DNA of 64,000 nucleotides from Balaenoptera acutorostrata (GCF_949987535.1 NC_080082.1:44517874-44581873); one strand, 5' to 3'. Positions 12,101-23,700 are shown, counted from the stretch's first letter. Made by a program: numbers and translations. The notes: generated from the sequence alone by a model not told the origin.

Positions 12101-13305
12101 TTTTGACTCTGTTGGATCTTCGTTCCTGTACGAGGGCTTTCTCTAGTTGCGGCAAGTGGCGGCCACTCATCATCGTGGTGCACGGGCCTCTCACTATCGT
12201 GACCTCTCTTGTTGTGGAGCACAGTGTCCAGACGCAAAGGCTCAGTAGTTGTGGCACATGGGCTTAGTTGCTCCGCGGCATGTGGGATCTTCCCAGGCCA
12301 GGGCTCGAACCCGTGTGCCCTGCACTGGCAGGCAGATTTTCAACCACTGCACCACCTGGGAAGCCCCACTGTTTCTTGAGGTAGGCTTGTATTGCTATAA
12401 ACTTCCCTCTTAGAACTGCTTTTGCTGCATCCCATAGGTTTTGGGTCGTCATGTCTCCATTGTCATTTGCTTTTAGGTATTTTTTTATTTCCCCATTGGT
12501 TTCTTCAGTGTATTCTTCAGTGTAATTTCTTCGTTATTAAGTAGGGTATTGTTTACCCTCCAAGTGTTTGTATTTTTTACAGATCTTTTCCTGTAATTGA
12601 TATCTAGTCTCATAGTGTTGTGGTCAGAAAAAATACTTGATACAATTTCAATTTTCTTAAATTTACCAAGGCTTGATTTGTGACCCAAGATATGATCTAT
12701 CCTGGAGAATGTTCCATGAGCACTTGAGAAAAATGTGTATTCTGTTGTTTTTGGGTGGAATGTCATATCGATATCAATTAAGTCCATCTTGTTTAATGTA
12801 TCATTTAAAGCTTGTGTTTCCTTATTTATTTTCATTTTGGATGATCTGTCCATTGGTGAAAGTGGGGTGTTAAAGTCCCCTACTATGATTGTGTTACTGT
12901 CGATTTCCCCTTTTATGGCTGTTAGTATTTGCCTTATGTATTGAGGTGCTTCTATGTTGGGTGCATAAATATTTACAATTGTTATATATTCTTCTTGAAT
13001 CAATCCCTTGATCATTATATAGTGTCCTTCTTTGTCTCTTGAAACAGTCTTATTTTAAAGCCTATTTTGTGTGATATGAGAATTGGTACTCCAGCTTTCT
13101 TTTCATTTCCATTTGCATGGAATATCTTTTTCCATCCCCTCACTTTCAGTCTGTATGTATCCCTAGGTCTGAAGTGGGTCTCTTTTGGACAGCATATATA
13201 TGGGTCTTGTTTACGTATCCATTCAGCCAGTCTGTGTCTTTTGGTGGGAGCATTCAATCCATTTACATTTAAGGTAATTATCGATATGTATGTTCCTATT
13301 CCCAT
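9173..13305 (-). pseudogene. L1-D ORF2 (endonuclease/reverse transcriptase), inactive
   Basis: The product would be the L1 ORF2 protein: apurinic endonuclease, reverse transcriptase and C-terminal cysteine-rich region. It starts at ATG 13305 ([18 protein letters not shown]). Readable blocks are GDFNTPLSP and SDHNTMR of the endonuclease, the RT palm FADD (10882-10893) and the C-terminal CW(R)GCG. Lesions seen: a frameshift near 13015; an out-of-frame tandem insertion at 12497-12530 (shared with L1-C); the SINE at 12076-12367; TAG at 10444-10446 in place of a TGG Trp codon (also shared with L1-C); and a 1-bp deletion near the end (about 9310). The 313-codon open stretch 10444-11385 covers most of the RT core. 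Confidence 0.9.
12076..12367 (-). mobile_element. CHR-type SINE inside L1-D ORF2
   Basis: The reverse complement reads ggggcttcccaggtggtgc..., the same body as the copy at 33101, with a tail of (TTTA)-type T-rich sequence at its left end. It splits the L1 sequence between aggttgtttattcgagatg (left) and cttgaggtaggcttgtat (right), which are adjacent in L1-E. Imperfect duplications cctttttctt (12059-12068) and ctgtttctt (12369-12377) flank it. It is the deepest level of the nest. Confidence 0.92.
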
Positions 13306-13363
13306 TTTCTTAAATGTTTTGCGTTTGTTATTATAAGTGTTTTCCTTCTCTTGTGTTTCTTGC

Positions 13364-14257
13364 CTAGAGAAGTTCCTTTAGCATTTGTTGTAAAGCTGGT
13401 TTGGTGGTGCTGAACTCTCTCACCTTTTGCTTGTCTGTAAAGGTTTTAATTTCTCCATCAAATCTGAATGAGATCCTTGCTGGGTAGAGTAATCTTGGAT
13501 GTAAGTTTTTCTCCTTCATCACTTTAAATATGTTCTGCCACTCCCTTCTGCCTTGCAGAGTTTCTGCTGAAAGATCAGCTGTTAACCTTATGGGGATTCC
13601 CTTGTGTGTTATTTGTTGTTTTTCCCTTGCTGCTTTTAATATGTTTTCTTTGTATTTAATTTTTGATAGTTTGATTAATATGTGTCTTGGCGTGTTTCTC
13701 CTTGGATTTATCCTGTATGGGACTCTCTGTGCTTCCAGGACTTGATTAACTATTTCCTTTCCAATATTAGGGATGTTTTCAACTATAATCTCTTCAAATA
13801 GTTTCTCAGTCCCTTTCTTTGTCTCTTCTTCTTCTGGGACCCCTATAATTCGAATGTTGGTGCGTTTAATGTTGTCCCAGAGGTCTCTGAGACTGTCCTC
13901 AGTTCTTTTCATTCTTTTTTCTTTATTCTGCTCTGCAGTAGTTATTTCCACTATTTTATCTTCCAGGTCACTTATCCGTTCTTCTGCCTCAGTTATTCTG
14001 CTATTGATCCCTTCTAGAGTATTTTTAATTTAATTTATTGTGTTGTTCATCGTTGCTTGGTTCCTCTTTAATTCTTCTAGGTCCTTGTTAAATGTTTCTT
14101 GCATTTTGTCTATTCTATTTCCAAGATTTGGGATCATCTTTACTATCATCATTCTGAATTCTTTTTCAGGTAGACTGCCTATTTCCTCTGCATTTGTTAG
14201 GTCTGGTGTGCTTTTCCCTTGCTCCTTCATCTGCTGTGTGTTTTTCTGTCATCTCAT
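13364..14257 (-). pseudogene. L1-D ORF1 (ORF1p), two nonsense codons only
   Basis: ORF1p is a trimeric coiled-coil, RNA-binding chaperone that packages L1 RNA. The span is 894 nt, exactly the same length as in L1-E, so there are no net indels. Codon 3 is TGA (14249-14251; CGA in L1-E, a CpG change). A GAA codon in the coiled coil is TAA at 14030-14032. Otherwise the frame is open, with EKEFRMMIVKM, the heptad-rich region to about codon 130, the RRM segment TNIRIIGVPEEE and the C-terminal domain ending QQMLKELL. Confidence 0.88.
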
Positions 14258-16240
14258 TTTGCTTATCTTACTGTGTTTGGGGTCTCCTTTTTGCAGGCTG
14301 CAGGTTCATAGTTCCTGTTGTTTTTGGTATCTGTCTGCAGTGGCTAAGGTTGGTTCAGTGGGTTGTGTAGGCTTCCTGGTGGAGGGGACTAGTGCCTGAG
14401 TTCTGGTGGATGAGGCTAGATCTTGTCTTTCTGGTGGGCAGGTCCACGTCTGGTGGTGTGTTTTGGGGTGTCTGTGGCCTTATTATGATTTTAGGCAGCC
14501 TCTTTGCTAATGGATGGGGCTGTGTTCCTGTCTTTCTAGTTGTTTGGCATTGGGTGTCCAGCACTATAGCTTGCTGGTCGTTGAGTGAAGCTGGGTCTTG
14601 GTGTTGAGATGGAGATCTCTGGAAGATTTTCGTCATTTGGTATTACGTGGAGCTGGGAGGTCTCTTGTGGACCAGTGTGTTGAAGTTGGCTCTCCCACCT
14701 CAGAGGTACAGCGCTGATGCCTGGCTAGAGCACCAAGTGCCTTTCATTCACACGGCTCAGAATAAAAGGGAGAAAAAAGAGAATGAAAAAAAGAAAGAGG
14801 ATAAAATAAAATAAAGCAAGATAAAATAAAGTTATTAAAATAAAAAATAATTATTAAGAAAAAAAGAAAAGAATTTTTTAAGCAAAAAAAACAAAAAACA
14901 AAAAACACAACGGATGGACAGAACCCTACAAGAAATGGTGAAAGCAAAGCTATACAGACAAAGTCTCACACAGAAGCATGCACATACACACTCACAAAAA
15001 GAGGAAAGGGGGAAAAATAATATATCTTGTTCCCAAAGTCCATCTCCTCAATTTGGGATGATTCGTTGTCTATTCAGGTATTCCAGAGATGCAGGTACAT
15101 CAAGTTGTTTGTGGAGCTTTAATTTGCTGCTTCTGAGGTTGCTGGGAAAAATTTCCCTTTCTCTTCTTTGTTCTCACAGCTCCCGGGGTTCAGCTATGGG
15201 TTTGGACCCGCCTCTGCGTGTAGGCCACCTGAGGGTGTCTGTTCTTTGCTCAGACAGGACAGGATCAAAGGAGCAGCTGATCTGGGGGCTCTGGTTCACT
15301 CAGGCCGGGGAGAGGGAAGTGTAGGGATGCGGAGTGAGCCTGGAGCGGCAGAGGCCGGCGTGATGTTGCAACAGCCTGAGGCATGCCATGCGTTCTCCTG
15401 GGGAAGTTGTCCTTGGATCATAGGACCCCGGCAGTGGCGGGCTGCACAGCCTCCCGGGAGGGGCTGTGTGGATAGTGACCTGTGCTCGCACACAAACTTC
15501 TTCGTGGCGGCAACAGCAGCCTTTGCATTTTATGCCCATCTCTGGGGTCCACGCTGATAGCAGCAGCTCTCGCCAGTCTCTGGAGCTCGTTTAGGAGGCG
15601 CTCTGAATCCCCGCTCCTCACGCACCAGGAAACAAAGAGGCAAGAAAAAGTCTCTTGCCTGTTCGGCAGCTCCAGTCCTTTTCCCGGACTCCCTCTCAGC
15701 TAGCTGTGGTGCACTAACCCCATGAGGTTATGTTCACGCTGCCAACACCAGTTCTCTCCCTGCAATCCAACCGAAGCCCAAGCCTCAGCTCCTAGCCCCC
15801 GCCTGCCCCGGCAGCCTCTCGGGCTGGTGAGTTCTGGTCGGCACCGCTCCTCTGTGCGGGAATCTCTCCGCTTTGCTCTCCGTACCCCTGTTGCTGCGCT
15901 CTCCTCCGTGGCTCCAAAGCTTCCCCCATCTGCCACTCGCAGTATCTGCCCGTGAAAGGGCTTCCTAGTGTGTGGAAACCTTTCCTCCTTCACAGCTCCC
16001 TCCCACTGGTGCAGGTCTCATCCTTATTCTTTTGTCTCTGTTGTTCCTTTTTTCTTTTGCCCTACCCAGGTACAGGTACGTGGGGAGTTTCTTGCCTTTT
16101 GGGAGGTATGACGTCTTCTGCCAGCATTCAGTGGCTGTTCTACAGGAGCAGTTCCACGTGTAGATGTATTTCTGATGTATCTGTGGGGAGGAAGGTGATC
16201 TCCACTTCTTACTCTTCCGCCATCTTCTCCTCTCTCCCCT
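14258..16240 (-). promoter_or_regulatory. L1-D 5'UTR / internal promoter
   Basis: On the minus strand the 5'UTR starts ggggagagaggagaag and includes AAGATGGCGG (16217-16226 as its complement), which matches the YY1 site that sets L1 transcription start in other mammals. GC-rich sequence spans about 15180-15960 with one promoter unit. A T-rich low-complexity zone (on this strand) follows at 14760-14900. Promoter activity is inferred from family knowledge, not shown by the sequence. Confidence 0.7.
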
Positions 16241-16919
16241 AAAAATATCTTTGTTTTTGTTTTCTTACTTAAAAATTTTTTTCTTAATACTTTTTTATTT
16301 TTAATTTTTTATTTTAATAACTTTATTTTATTTTACCTTACTTTATTTTATTTTATTTTATCTGCTTGCTTTCTTTCTTTCTTTCTTTCTTTCTTTCTAT
16401 TTTTTCTCCCTTTTATTCTGAGCTATGTGTATGAAAGGCTCTTGGTGCTCCAGCCAGGCATCAGGGGTGTGCCTCTGAGGTGGGAGAGGCAACTTCAGGA
16501 CACTGGTCCACAAGAGACCTCCCAGGTCCACATAATACCAAATGGTGAAAATCTTCCAGAGATCTCCATCTCATCACCAAAACCCAGCTTCACTCAATGA
16601 CGAGCTAGCTACGGTGCTGGACACCCTATGCCAAACAACTAGAAAGACAGGAACCCAGCCCCATCCATTAGCAGAGAGGCTGCCTAAAATCATAATAAGG
16701 CCACAGACACCCCAAAACACACCACCAGACGTGGTTCTGCCCACCAGAAAGCCAAGATCCAGCCTCATCCACCAGAACACAGGCACTAGTCCCCTCCACC
16801 AGGAAGCCTACACAACCAATTAACCAACCTTACCCACTAGGGACAGATACCAAAAACAACAGGAACTACGAACCTGCAGCCTGCAAAAAGGAGACACAAA
16901 ACACAGTTAGATAAGCAAT
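16241..16919 (+). mobile_element. L1-C 5'UTR part 2
   Basis: It resumes L1-C after the L1-D insertion. It carries a T/A-rich tract, a (TTTTA)n stretch at about 16300-16360, a (CTTT)n microsatellite at 16365-16398, and then the 3' part of the 5'UTR (agagacctcccagg...ccagagatctcc...), collinear with 19260-19779 of L1-E. Confidence 0.9.
16365..16398. repeat. (CTTT)n microsatellite in L1-C
   Basis: About eight uninterrupted CTTT units. A shorter TTTC run sits at the same place in L1-E (about 19228-19257), so it derives from the element and expanded here. Confidence 0.9.
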
Positions 16920-17529
16920 ATGAGAAGACATATAAACACACAGCAGATGAAGAGCAAGGGAAAAGCACACCAGACCTAACAAATGAAGAGGAAATAAGCA
17001 GTCTACCTGAAAAAGAATTCAGAATAATGATAACAAAGATGATCCCAAATCTTGGAAATAGAATAGACAAAATGCAAGAAACGTTTAACAAGGACACAGA
17101 AGAACTAAAGAGGAACCAAGCAATGATGAACAACACAATAAATGAAATTAAAAATACTCTAGAAGGGATCAATAGCAGAATAACTGAGGCAGAAGAATGG
17201 ATAAGTGACCTGGAAGATAAAATAGTGGAAATAACTACTGCAGAGCAGAATAAAGAAAAAAGAACGAAAAGAACTGAGGACAGTCTCAGAGACCTCTGGG
17301 ACAACATTAAACGCACCAACATTCGTATTATAGGAGTCCCAGAAGACGAAGAGACAGAGAAAGGGACTGAGAAACTATTTGAAGAGATTATAGTTGAAAA
17401 CATCCCTAATATGGGAAAGGAAATAGTTAATCAAATCCTGGAAGCACAGAGAGTCCCATACAGGATAAATCCAAGGAGAATCAGGCCAAGACACATATTA
17501 ATCAAACTATCAAAAATTAAATACAAGGA
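16920..17529 (+). pseudogene. L1-C ORF1, first part, split by L1-E
   Basis: ATG at 16920 (MRRHINTQQ). A 1-bp deletion at about 16950 (aagagcaaggg instead of aaggagcaaggg) shifts the frame. From 17027 the correct frame is open through the coiled coil and RRM (TNIRIIGVPEDEE, QRVPYRINPRR) until the L1-E insertion point at 17529. The remainder lies at 24963-25244. Because the L1-E 5'UTR happens to stay open, the frame runs on to 17734 as a chimeric ORF. Confidence 0.88.
17512..17529. repeat. Target-site duplication of L1-E, left copy
   Basis: aaaaattaaatacaagga, repeated with one change at 24945-24962. The L1-C ORF1 reading continues across (KIKYKE | NILKAAREK), fixing L1-E as an insertion within ORF1 of L1-C. 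Confidence 0.92.
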
Positions 17530-19779
17530 GGAGGGAGAAGATGGCGGAAGAGTAAGACGCGGAGATCACCTTCCTTCCCACAGATACAGTAGAAATACAT
17601 CTACACGTGGAACTGCTCCTACAGAACACCCACTGAACGCTGGCAGAAAACGTCAGACCTCCCAAAACGCAAGAAACTCCCCCCGTACTTGGGTAGGGCA
17701 AAAGAAAAAAGAAATAACAGAGACAAAAGAATAGGGACGGCACCTGCACCAGTGGGAGGGAGCTGTGAATGAGGAAAGGTTTCCACGCACTGGGAAGCCC
17801 CTTCACGGGCGGAGACTGCGGGTGGCGGAGGGGGGAAGCTTTGGAGCCACGGAGGAGAGCGCGGCCACAGGGATGCGGAGGGCAAAGCGGAGAGGTTCCC
17901 GCACAGAGGCTCGGCGCCGAGCAGCACTCACCAGCCCGAGAGGCTTGACTGCTTCCCCGCCGGGGCGGGCAGGGCTGGGAGCTGAGGCTCGGGTTTCGGT
18001 CGGATCGCAGGGAGAGGACTGGGGCTGGCAGCGTGAACACAGCCTGAAGGGGTTAGCGCACCACAGCTAGCCCGGAGGGAGTCCGGGGAAAAAGTCTGCA
18101 GCTGCCGAAGAGGCAAGAGACTTTTTCTTCCCTCTGTGTTTCCTGGTGCGCGAGGAGAGGGGATTCAAAGCGCCGCCTAAACGAACTTCAGAGACTGGCG
18201 TGAGCCGCGGCGATCAGCGCGGACCCCACAGCAACAGGGGCGCAGAGGAAAAAACGGAGAGACTCCCGCACAGAGGCTCGGCGCCGAGTAGCACTCAGCA
18301 GCCCGAGAGGCTTGTCTGCTCACCCGCCGGGGCGGACAGGGCTGGGAGCTGAGGCTCGGCTTCGGTCGGATCGCAGGGAGAGGACTGGGGCTGGCAGCGT
18401 GAACACAGCCTGAAGGGGTTGGCGCACCACAGCTAGCCGGGAGGGCGACTGGGAAAAGGTCTGCAGCTGCCGAAGAGGCAAGAGACTTTTTCTTGCCTCT
18501 TAGTTTCGCTGCGCGCAAGGAGAGGGGATTCAGAGCGCCGCCTAAACGAACTCCAGAGAAGGGCGCGAGCCGCGGCGATCAGCGCGGACCCCAGAGAAGG
18601 GCGTGAGACGCTGGGGCTGCTGCTGCCGCCTCCAAAAACCCTGTGTGTGAGCACAGGTCACTCTCCACACCGCCCCTCCCGGTAGCCTGTGCAGCCCGCC
18701 ACTGCCAGGGTCCCGGGACCCGGGGACAACATCCCCAGGAGAACGCACTGCGCGCCTCAGGCTGGTGCAACGTCACGCCGGCCTCTGACGCTGCAGGCTC
18801 GCCCCGCCTCCTCTGTACCCCTCCCTCCCCGCGGCCTGGGTGAGCCAGAGCCCCCGAAGCAGCTGCTCCTTTAACCCCGTCCTGTCTGGGCGAGGAACAG
18901 ACGCCCTCAGGTGACCTACACGCAGAGGAGGGTCCAAATCCAAAGCTGAACCCCAGGAGCTGTGCGAACAGGGAAGAGAAGGGGAAATCTCTCCCAGCAG
19001 CCTCAGGAGCAGCGGATTAAAGCTCCACAAACAACTTGATGTGCCTGCATCTGCTGAACACCTGAACAGACAACGAATCAGCCCAAATTCAGGAGGGGGA
19101 CTCTGGGAGCAGGAGATATTAATTCTTCCCCTTTTCCTTTTTTTGTGAGTGTATATGTATATGCTTCTGGGTGAGATTTTGTCTGTATAGCTTTGCTTTA
19201 CAATAGCTTTATTTTACATCACTATATTATAGCCTCTTTCTTTCTTTCTTTCTTTCTATTTTTTCTCCCTTTTACTCTGAGCCGTGTGGACGAAAGGCTC
19301 TTGGTGCTCCAGCCAGGCATCAGGGCCGTGCCTCTGAGGTGGGAGAGCCAACTACAGAACACTGGTCCACAAGAGACCTCCCAGCTCCACGTAATACCAA
19401 ACGGCAAAAATCTCCCAGAGATCTCCATCTCAACATCAAGACCCAGCTTCACTCAACGACCAGCAAGCTACAGTGTTGGACACCCTATGCCAAACAACTA
19501 GCTAGACAGGAACACAACCCCATCCATTAGCAGAGAGGCTGCCTAAAATCATAATAAGGCCACAGACACCCCAAAATACACCACCAGACGTGGACGTGCC
19601 CACCAGAAAGACAAGATCTAGCCTCATCCACCAGAACTCAGGCACTAGTTCCCTCCACCAGGAAGCCTACACAACCCACTGAACCAACCTTAGCCACTGG
19701 GGACAGATACCCAAAACAACTGGAACTACGAACCTGCAGCCTGTGAAAAGGAGACCCCAAACACAGTAAGATAGGCAAA
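17530..19779 (+). promoter_or_regulatory. L1-E 5'UTR / internal promoter, CpG-rich
   Basis: It starts gagggagaagatggcgg with a YY1-like AAGATGGCGG at 17538-17547. CpG-dense sequence extends from about 17800 to 18850, well above the AT-rich surroundings, and includes the duplicated unit at 17867-18600. The last part (about 19130-19779) is AT-richer and precedes ORF1. Transcription initiation here is inferred from the behaviour of mammalian L1 5'UTRs. Confidence 0.72.
17867..18600 (+). repeat. Tandem duplication (2 x ~367 bp) in the L1-E 5'UTR
   Basis: Unit 1 runs 17867-18233 and unit 2 from 18234 to about 18600. Landmarks repeat in order: acaggg...cggagag, ctcccgcacagaggc, gaggctcgg, ggatcgcagggagaggac, cagcgtgaacacagcctg, cagctgccgaagaggcaag, gccgcggcgatcagcgcgg. 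By eye about nine bases in ten agree. L1-C (7795-8160) and L1-D (about 15490-15900, minus) carry one unit only. Confidence 0.92.
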
Positions 19780-20673
19780 ATGAGACGACAGAAAAACACA
19801 CAGCAGATGAAGGAGCAGGCTCAAAACACACTGGACTTAACAAATGAAGAGGAAATAGGTAGTCTACCTGAAAAAGAATTCAGAATAATGATAGTAAGGA
19901 TGATCCAAAATCTTGGAAATAGAATAGACAAAATGCAAGAAACATTTAACAAGGATGTAGAAGAACTAAAGAGGAACCAAGCAATGATGAAGAACACAAT
20001 AAATGAAATTAAAAATACTCTAGATGGGATCAATAGTAGAATAACTGAGGCAGAAGAAAGGATAAGTGACCTGGAAGATAAAATGGTGGAAATAACTACT
20101 ACAGACCAGGATAAAGAAAAAAGAATGAAAAGAACTGAGGACAGTCTCAGGGACCTCTGGGACAACATTAAACGTGCCAACATTCGAATTATAGGGGTAC
20201 CAGAAGAAGAAGAGAAAAAGAAAGGGACTGAGAAAATTTTTGAAGAGATTATAGTTGAAAACTTCCCTAATATGGGAAAAGAAATAGTTAATCAAGTCCT
20301 GGAAGCACAGAGAGTCCCATACAGGATAAACCCAAGGAGGAACACGCCAAGACACATATTAATCAAACTGTCAAAAATTAAATATAAGGAAAACATATTA
20401 AAGGCAGCAAGGGAAAAAAAACAAATAACACACAAGGGAATCCCCATAAGGTGAACATCTGATCTATCAGCAGAAACTCTGCAAGCCAGAAGGGAGTGGC
20501 AGGATATACTTAAAGTGATGAAGGAGAAAAACCTACAACCAAGATTACTCTACCCAGCAAGGATCTCATTCAGATTCGATGGAGAAATTAAAACCTTTAC
20601 AGACAAGCAAAAGCTGAGAGAGTTCAGCACCACCAAACCAGCTTTACAACAAATGCTAAAGGAACTTCTCTAG
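19780..20673 (+). pseudogene. L1-E ORF1 (ORF1p, 297 codons), one nonsense codon
   Basis: Encodes the L1 RNA-binding protein that coats L1 RNA in the cytoplasm with ORF2p. It starts MRRQKNTQQMKE. Residues about 45-130 form a heptad-rich coiled coil (NRIDKMQETF ... RITEAEERISDLEDK), about 134-220 an RRM (RANIRIIGVP; QRVPYRINPRR), then the C-terminal domain (RREWQDILKVMKEK ... LYPARISFRFDGE) ending QQMLKELL. Codon 225 is TGA (20452-20454) where L1-C and L1-D have TTA (Leu), removing the C-terminal domain needed for RNA binding; no other break is visible. It is followed 58 bp later by ORF2, the normal L1 arrangement. Confidence 0.92.
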
Positions 20674-20731
20674 GCAAGAAACACAAGAGAAGGAAAACAC
20701 CTACAATAACAAACCCAATACATTTAAGAAA

Positions 20732-23700
20732 ATGGGAATAGGAACATAAATATTGATAATTACCTTGAATGTAAATGGATTAAATGCTCCCACCAAAAGA
20801 CACAGGCTGGCTGAATGGATACAAAAACAAGACCCATATATATGCTGTCTACAAGAGACCCACTTCAGACCTAGAGACACATACAGACTGAAAGTGAGGG
20901 GATGGAAAAAGATATTCCATGCAAATGGAAATCAAAAGAAAGCTGGAGTAGCAATTCTCATATCAGACAAAATAGACTTTAAAATAAAGACTGTTACAAG
21001 AGACAAAGAAGGACACTATATAATGATGAAGGGATCGATCCAAGAGGAAGGTATAACAATTGTAAATATTTATGCACCCAACATAGGAGCACCTCAATAC
21101 ATAAGGCAAATACTAACAGCCATAAAAGGGGAAATTGACAGCAACACAATCATAGTAGGGGACTTTAACACCCCACTTTCACCAATGGACAGATCATCCA
21201 AAATGAAAATAAATAAGGAAACACAAGCTTTAAATGATACATTAAACAATATGGACTTAATTGATATTTATAGGACATTCCACCCAAAAACAACAGAATA
21301 CACATTTTTCTCAAGTGCTCATGGAACATTCTCCAGGATAGATCATATCTTGGGTCACAAATCAAGCCTTGGTAAATTTAAGAAAATTGAAATCGTATCA
21401 AGTATCTTTTCCGACCACAACGCTATGAGACTAGATATCAATTACAGGAAAAGATCTGTAAAAAATACAAACACATGGAGGCTACACAATACATTACTTA
21501 ATAACGAAGTGATTACTGAAGAAATAAAAGGGGAAATCAAAAAATACCTAGAAACAAATGACAATGGAGACACGACGACCCAAAACCTATGGGACGCAGC
21601 AAAAGAAGTGCTAAGTGGGAAGTTTATAGCAATACAAGCCTACCTCAAGAAACAGGAAACATCTCGAATAAAAAACCTAACCTTGCACCTAAAGCAATTA
21701 GAGAAAGAAGAACAAAAAAACCCCAAAGCCAGCAGAAGGAAAGAAATTATAAAGATCAGGTCAGAAATAAATGAAAAAGAAATGAAGGAAACAATAGCAA
21801 AAATCATTGAAACTAAAAGCTGGTTCTATGAGAAGATAAACAAAATTGATAAACCATTAGCCAGACTCATCAAGAAAAAAAGGGAGAAGACCCAGATCAA
21901 TAGAATTAGAAATGAAAAAGGAGAAGTAACCACTGACACTGCAGAAATACAAAAGATCATGAGAGATTACTACAAGCAACTCTATGCCAATAAAATGGAC
22001 AACCTGGAAGAAATGGACAGATTCTTAGAAATGCACAAACTGCCAAGACTGAACCAGGAAGAAATAGAAAATATGAACAGACCAATCACAAGCACTGAAA
22101 TTGAAACTGTGATTAAAAACCTTCCAACAAACAAAAGCCCAGGACCAAATGGCTTCACAGGTGAATTCTATCAAACATTTAGAGAAGAGCTAACACCTAT
22201 TCTTCTCAAACTCTTCCAAAATATTGCAGAGGGAGGAACACTCCCAAACTCATTCTACGAGGCCACCATCACCCTGATACCAAAACCAGACAAAGATGTC
22301 ACAAAGAAAGAAAACTACAGGCCAATATCACTGATGAACATAGATGCAAAAATCCTCAACAAAATACTAGCAAACAGAATCCAACAGCACATTAAAAGGA
22401 TCATACACCATGATCAAGTGGGGTTTATCCCAGGAATGTAAGGATTCTTCAATATATGCAAGTCAATCAATGTGATACACCATATTAACAAATTGAAGGA
22501 GAAAAACCATATGATCATCTCAATAGATGCAGAGAAAGCTTTCGACAAAATTCAACACCCATTTATGATAAAAGCCCTGCAGAAAGTAGGCATAGAGGGA
22601 ACTTTCCTCAACATAATAAAGGCCATATATGACAAACCCACAGCCAACATTGTCCTCAATGGTGAAAAACTGAAACCATTTCCACTAAGATCAGGAACAA
22701 GACAAGGTTGACCACTCTCACCACTATTATTCAACATAGTTTTGGAAGTCCTAACCACAGCAATCAGAGAAGACAAAGAAATAAAAGGAATACAAATCGG
22801 AAAAGAAGAAGTAAAGCTGTCACTATTTGCAGATGACATGATACTATACATAGAGAATCCTAAAGATGCCACCAGAAAACTCCTAGAGCTAATCAATGAA
22901 TTTGGTAAAGTAGCAGGATACAAAATTAATGCACAGAAATCTCTTGCATTTCTATACACTAATGACGAAAAATCTGAAAGTGAAATTAAGAAAACACTCC
23001 CATTTACCATTGCAACAAAAAGAATAAAATATCTAGGAATAAACCTACCTAAGGAGACAAAAGACCTGTATGCAGAAAATTATAAGACACTGATGAAAGA
23101 AATTAAAGATGATACAAATAGATGGAGAGATATACCATGTTCCTGGATTGGAAGAATCAACATTGTGAAAATGACTCTACTTCCCAAAGCAATCTACAGA
23201 TTCAATGCAATCCCTATCAAACTACCACTGGCATTTTTCACAGAACTAGAACAAAAAATTTCACAATTTGTATGGAAACACAAAAGACCCCGAATAGCCA
23301 AAGCCATCTTGAGAACGAAAAATGGAGCTGGGGGAATCAGGCTCCCTGACTTCAGACTATATTACAAAGCTTCAGTAATCAAGACAGTTTGGTACTGGCA
23401 CAAAAACAGAAATATAGATCAATGGAACAGGATAGAAAGCCCAGAGATAAACCCACACACATATGGTCAACTTATCTTTGATAAAGGAGGCAAGCATATA
23501 CAGTGGAGAAAAGACAGCCTCTTCAATAAGTGGTGCTGGGAAAATTGGACAGGAACATGTAAAAGTATGAAATTAGAACACTCCCTGACACCATGCTCAA
23601 AAATAAACTCAAAATGGATTAAAGACCTAAGTGTAAGGGCAGACACTATTAAACTCTTAGAGGAAAACATAGGCAGAACACTCTATGACATACATCACAG

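Larger units (their letters stand above)
8805..16240 (-). mobile_element. L1-D: full-length L1 on the minus strand, nested in L1-C
   Basis: Read on the minus strand it has a 5'UTR (16240 to about 14258), ORF1 (14257-13364), ORF2 (13305-9173), 3'UTR and an end at taacatctttattgg (8811), the reverse complement of the usual L1 3' terminus. The tail is very short. Flanks are T-rich and I cannot define a clean target duplication, but L1-C 5'UTR sequence continues on both sides. A CHR SINE sits in its ORF2 (12076-12367). Confidence 0.95.

Noticed and set aside
12673..12944. Plus-strand frames within 8.8-16.2 kb
   Set aside because: Antisense shadows of the L1-D ORFs; the same shadows recur opposite L1-E ORF2 (for example 21165-21365).
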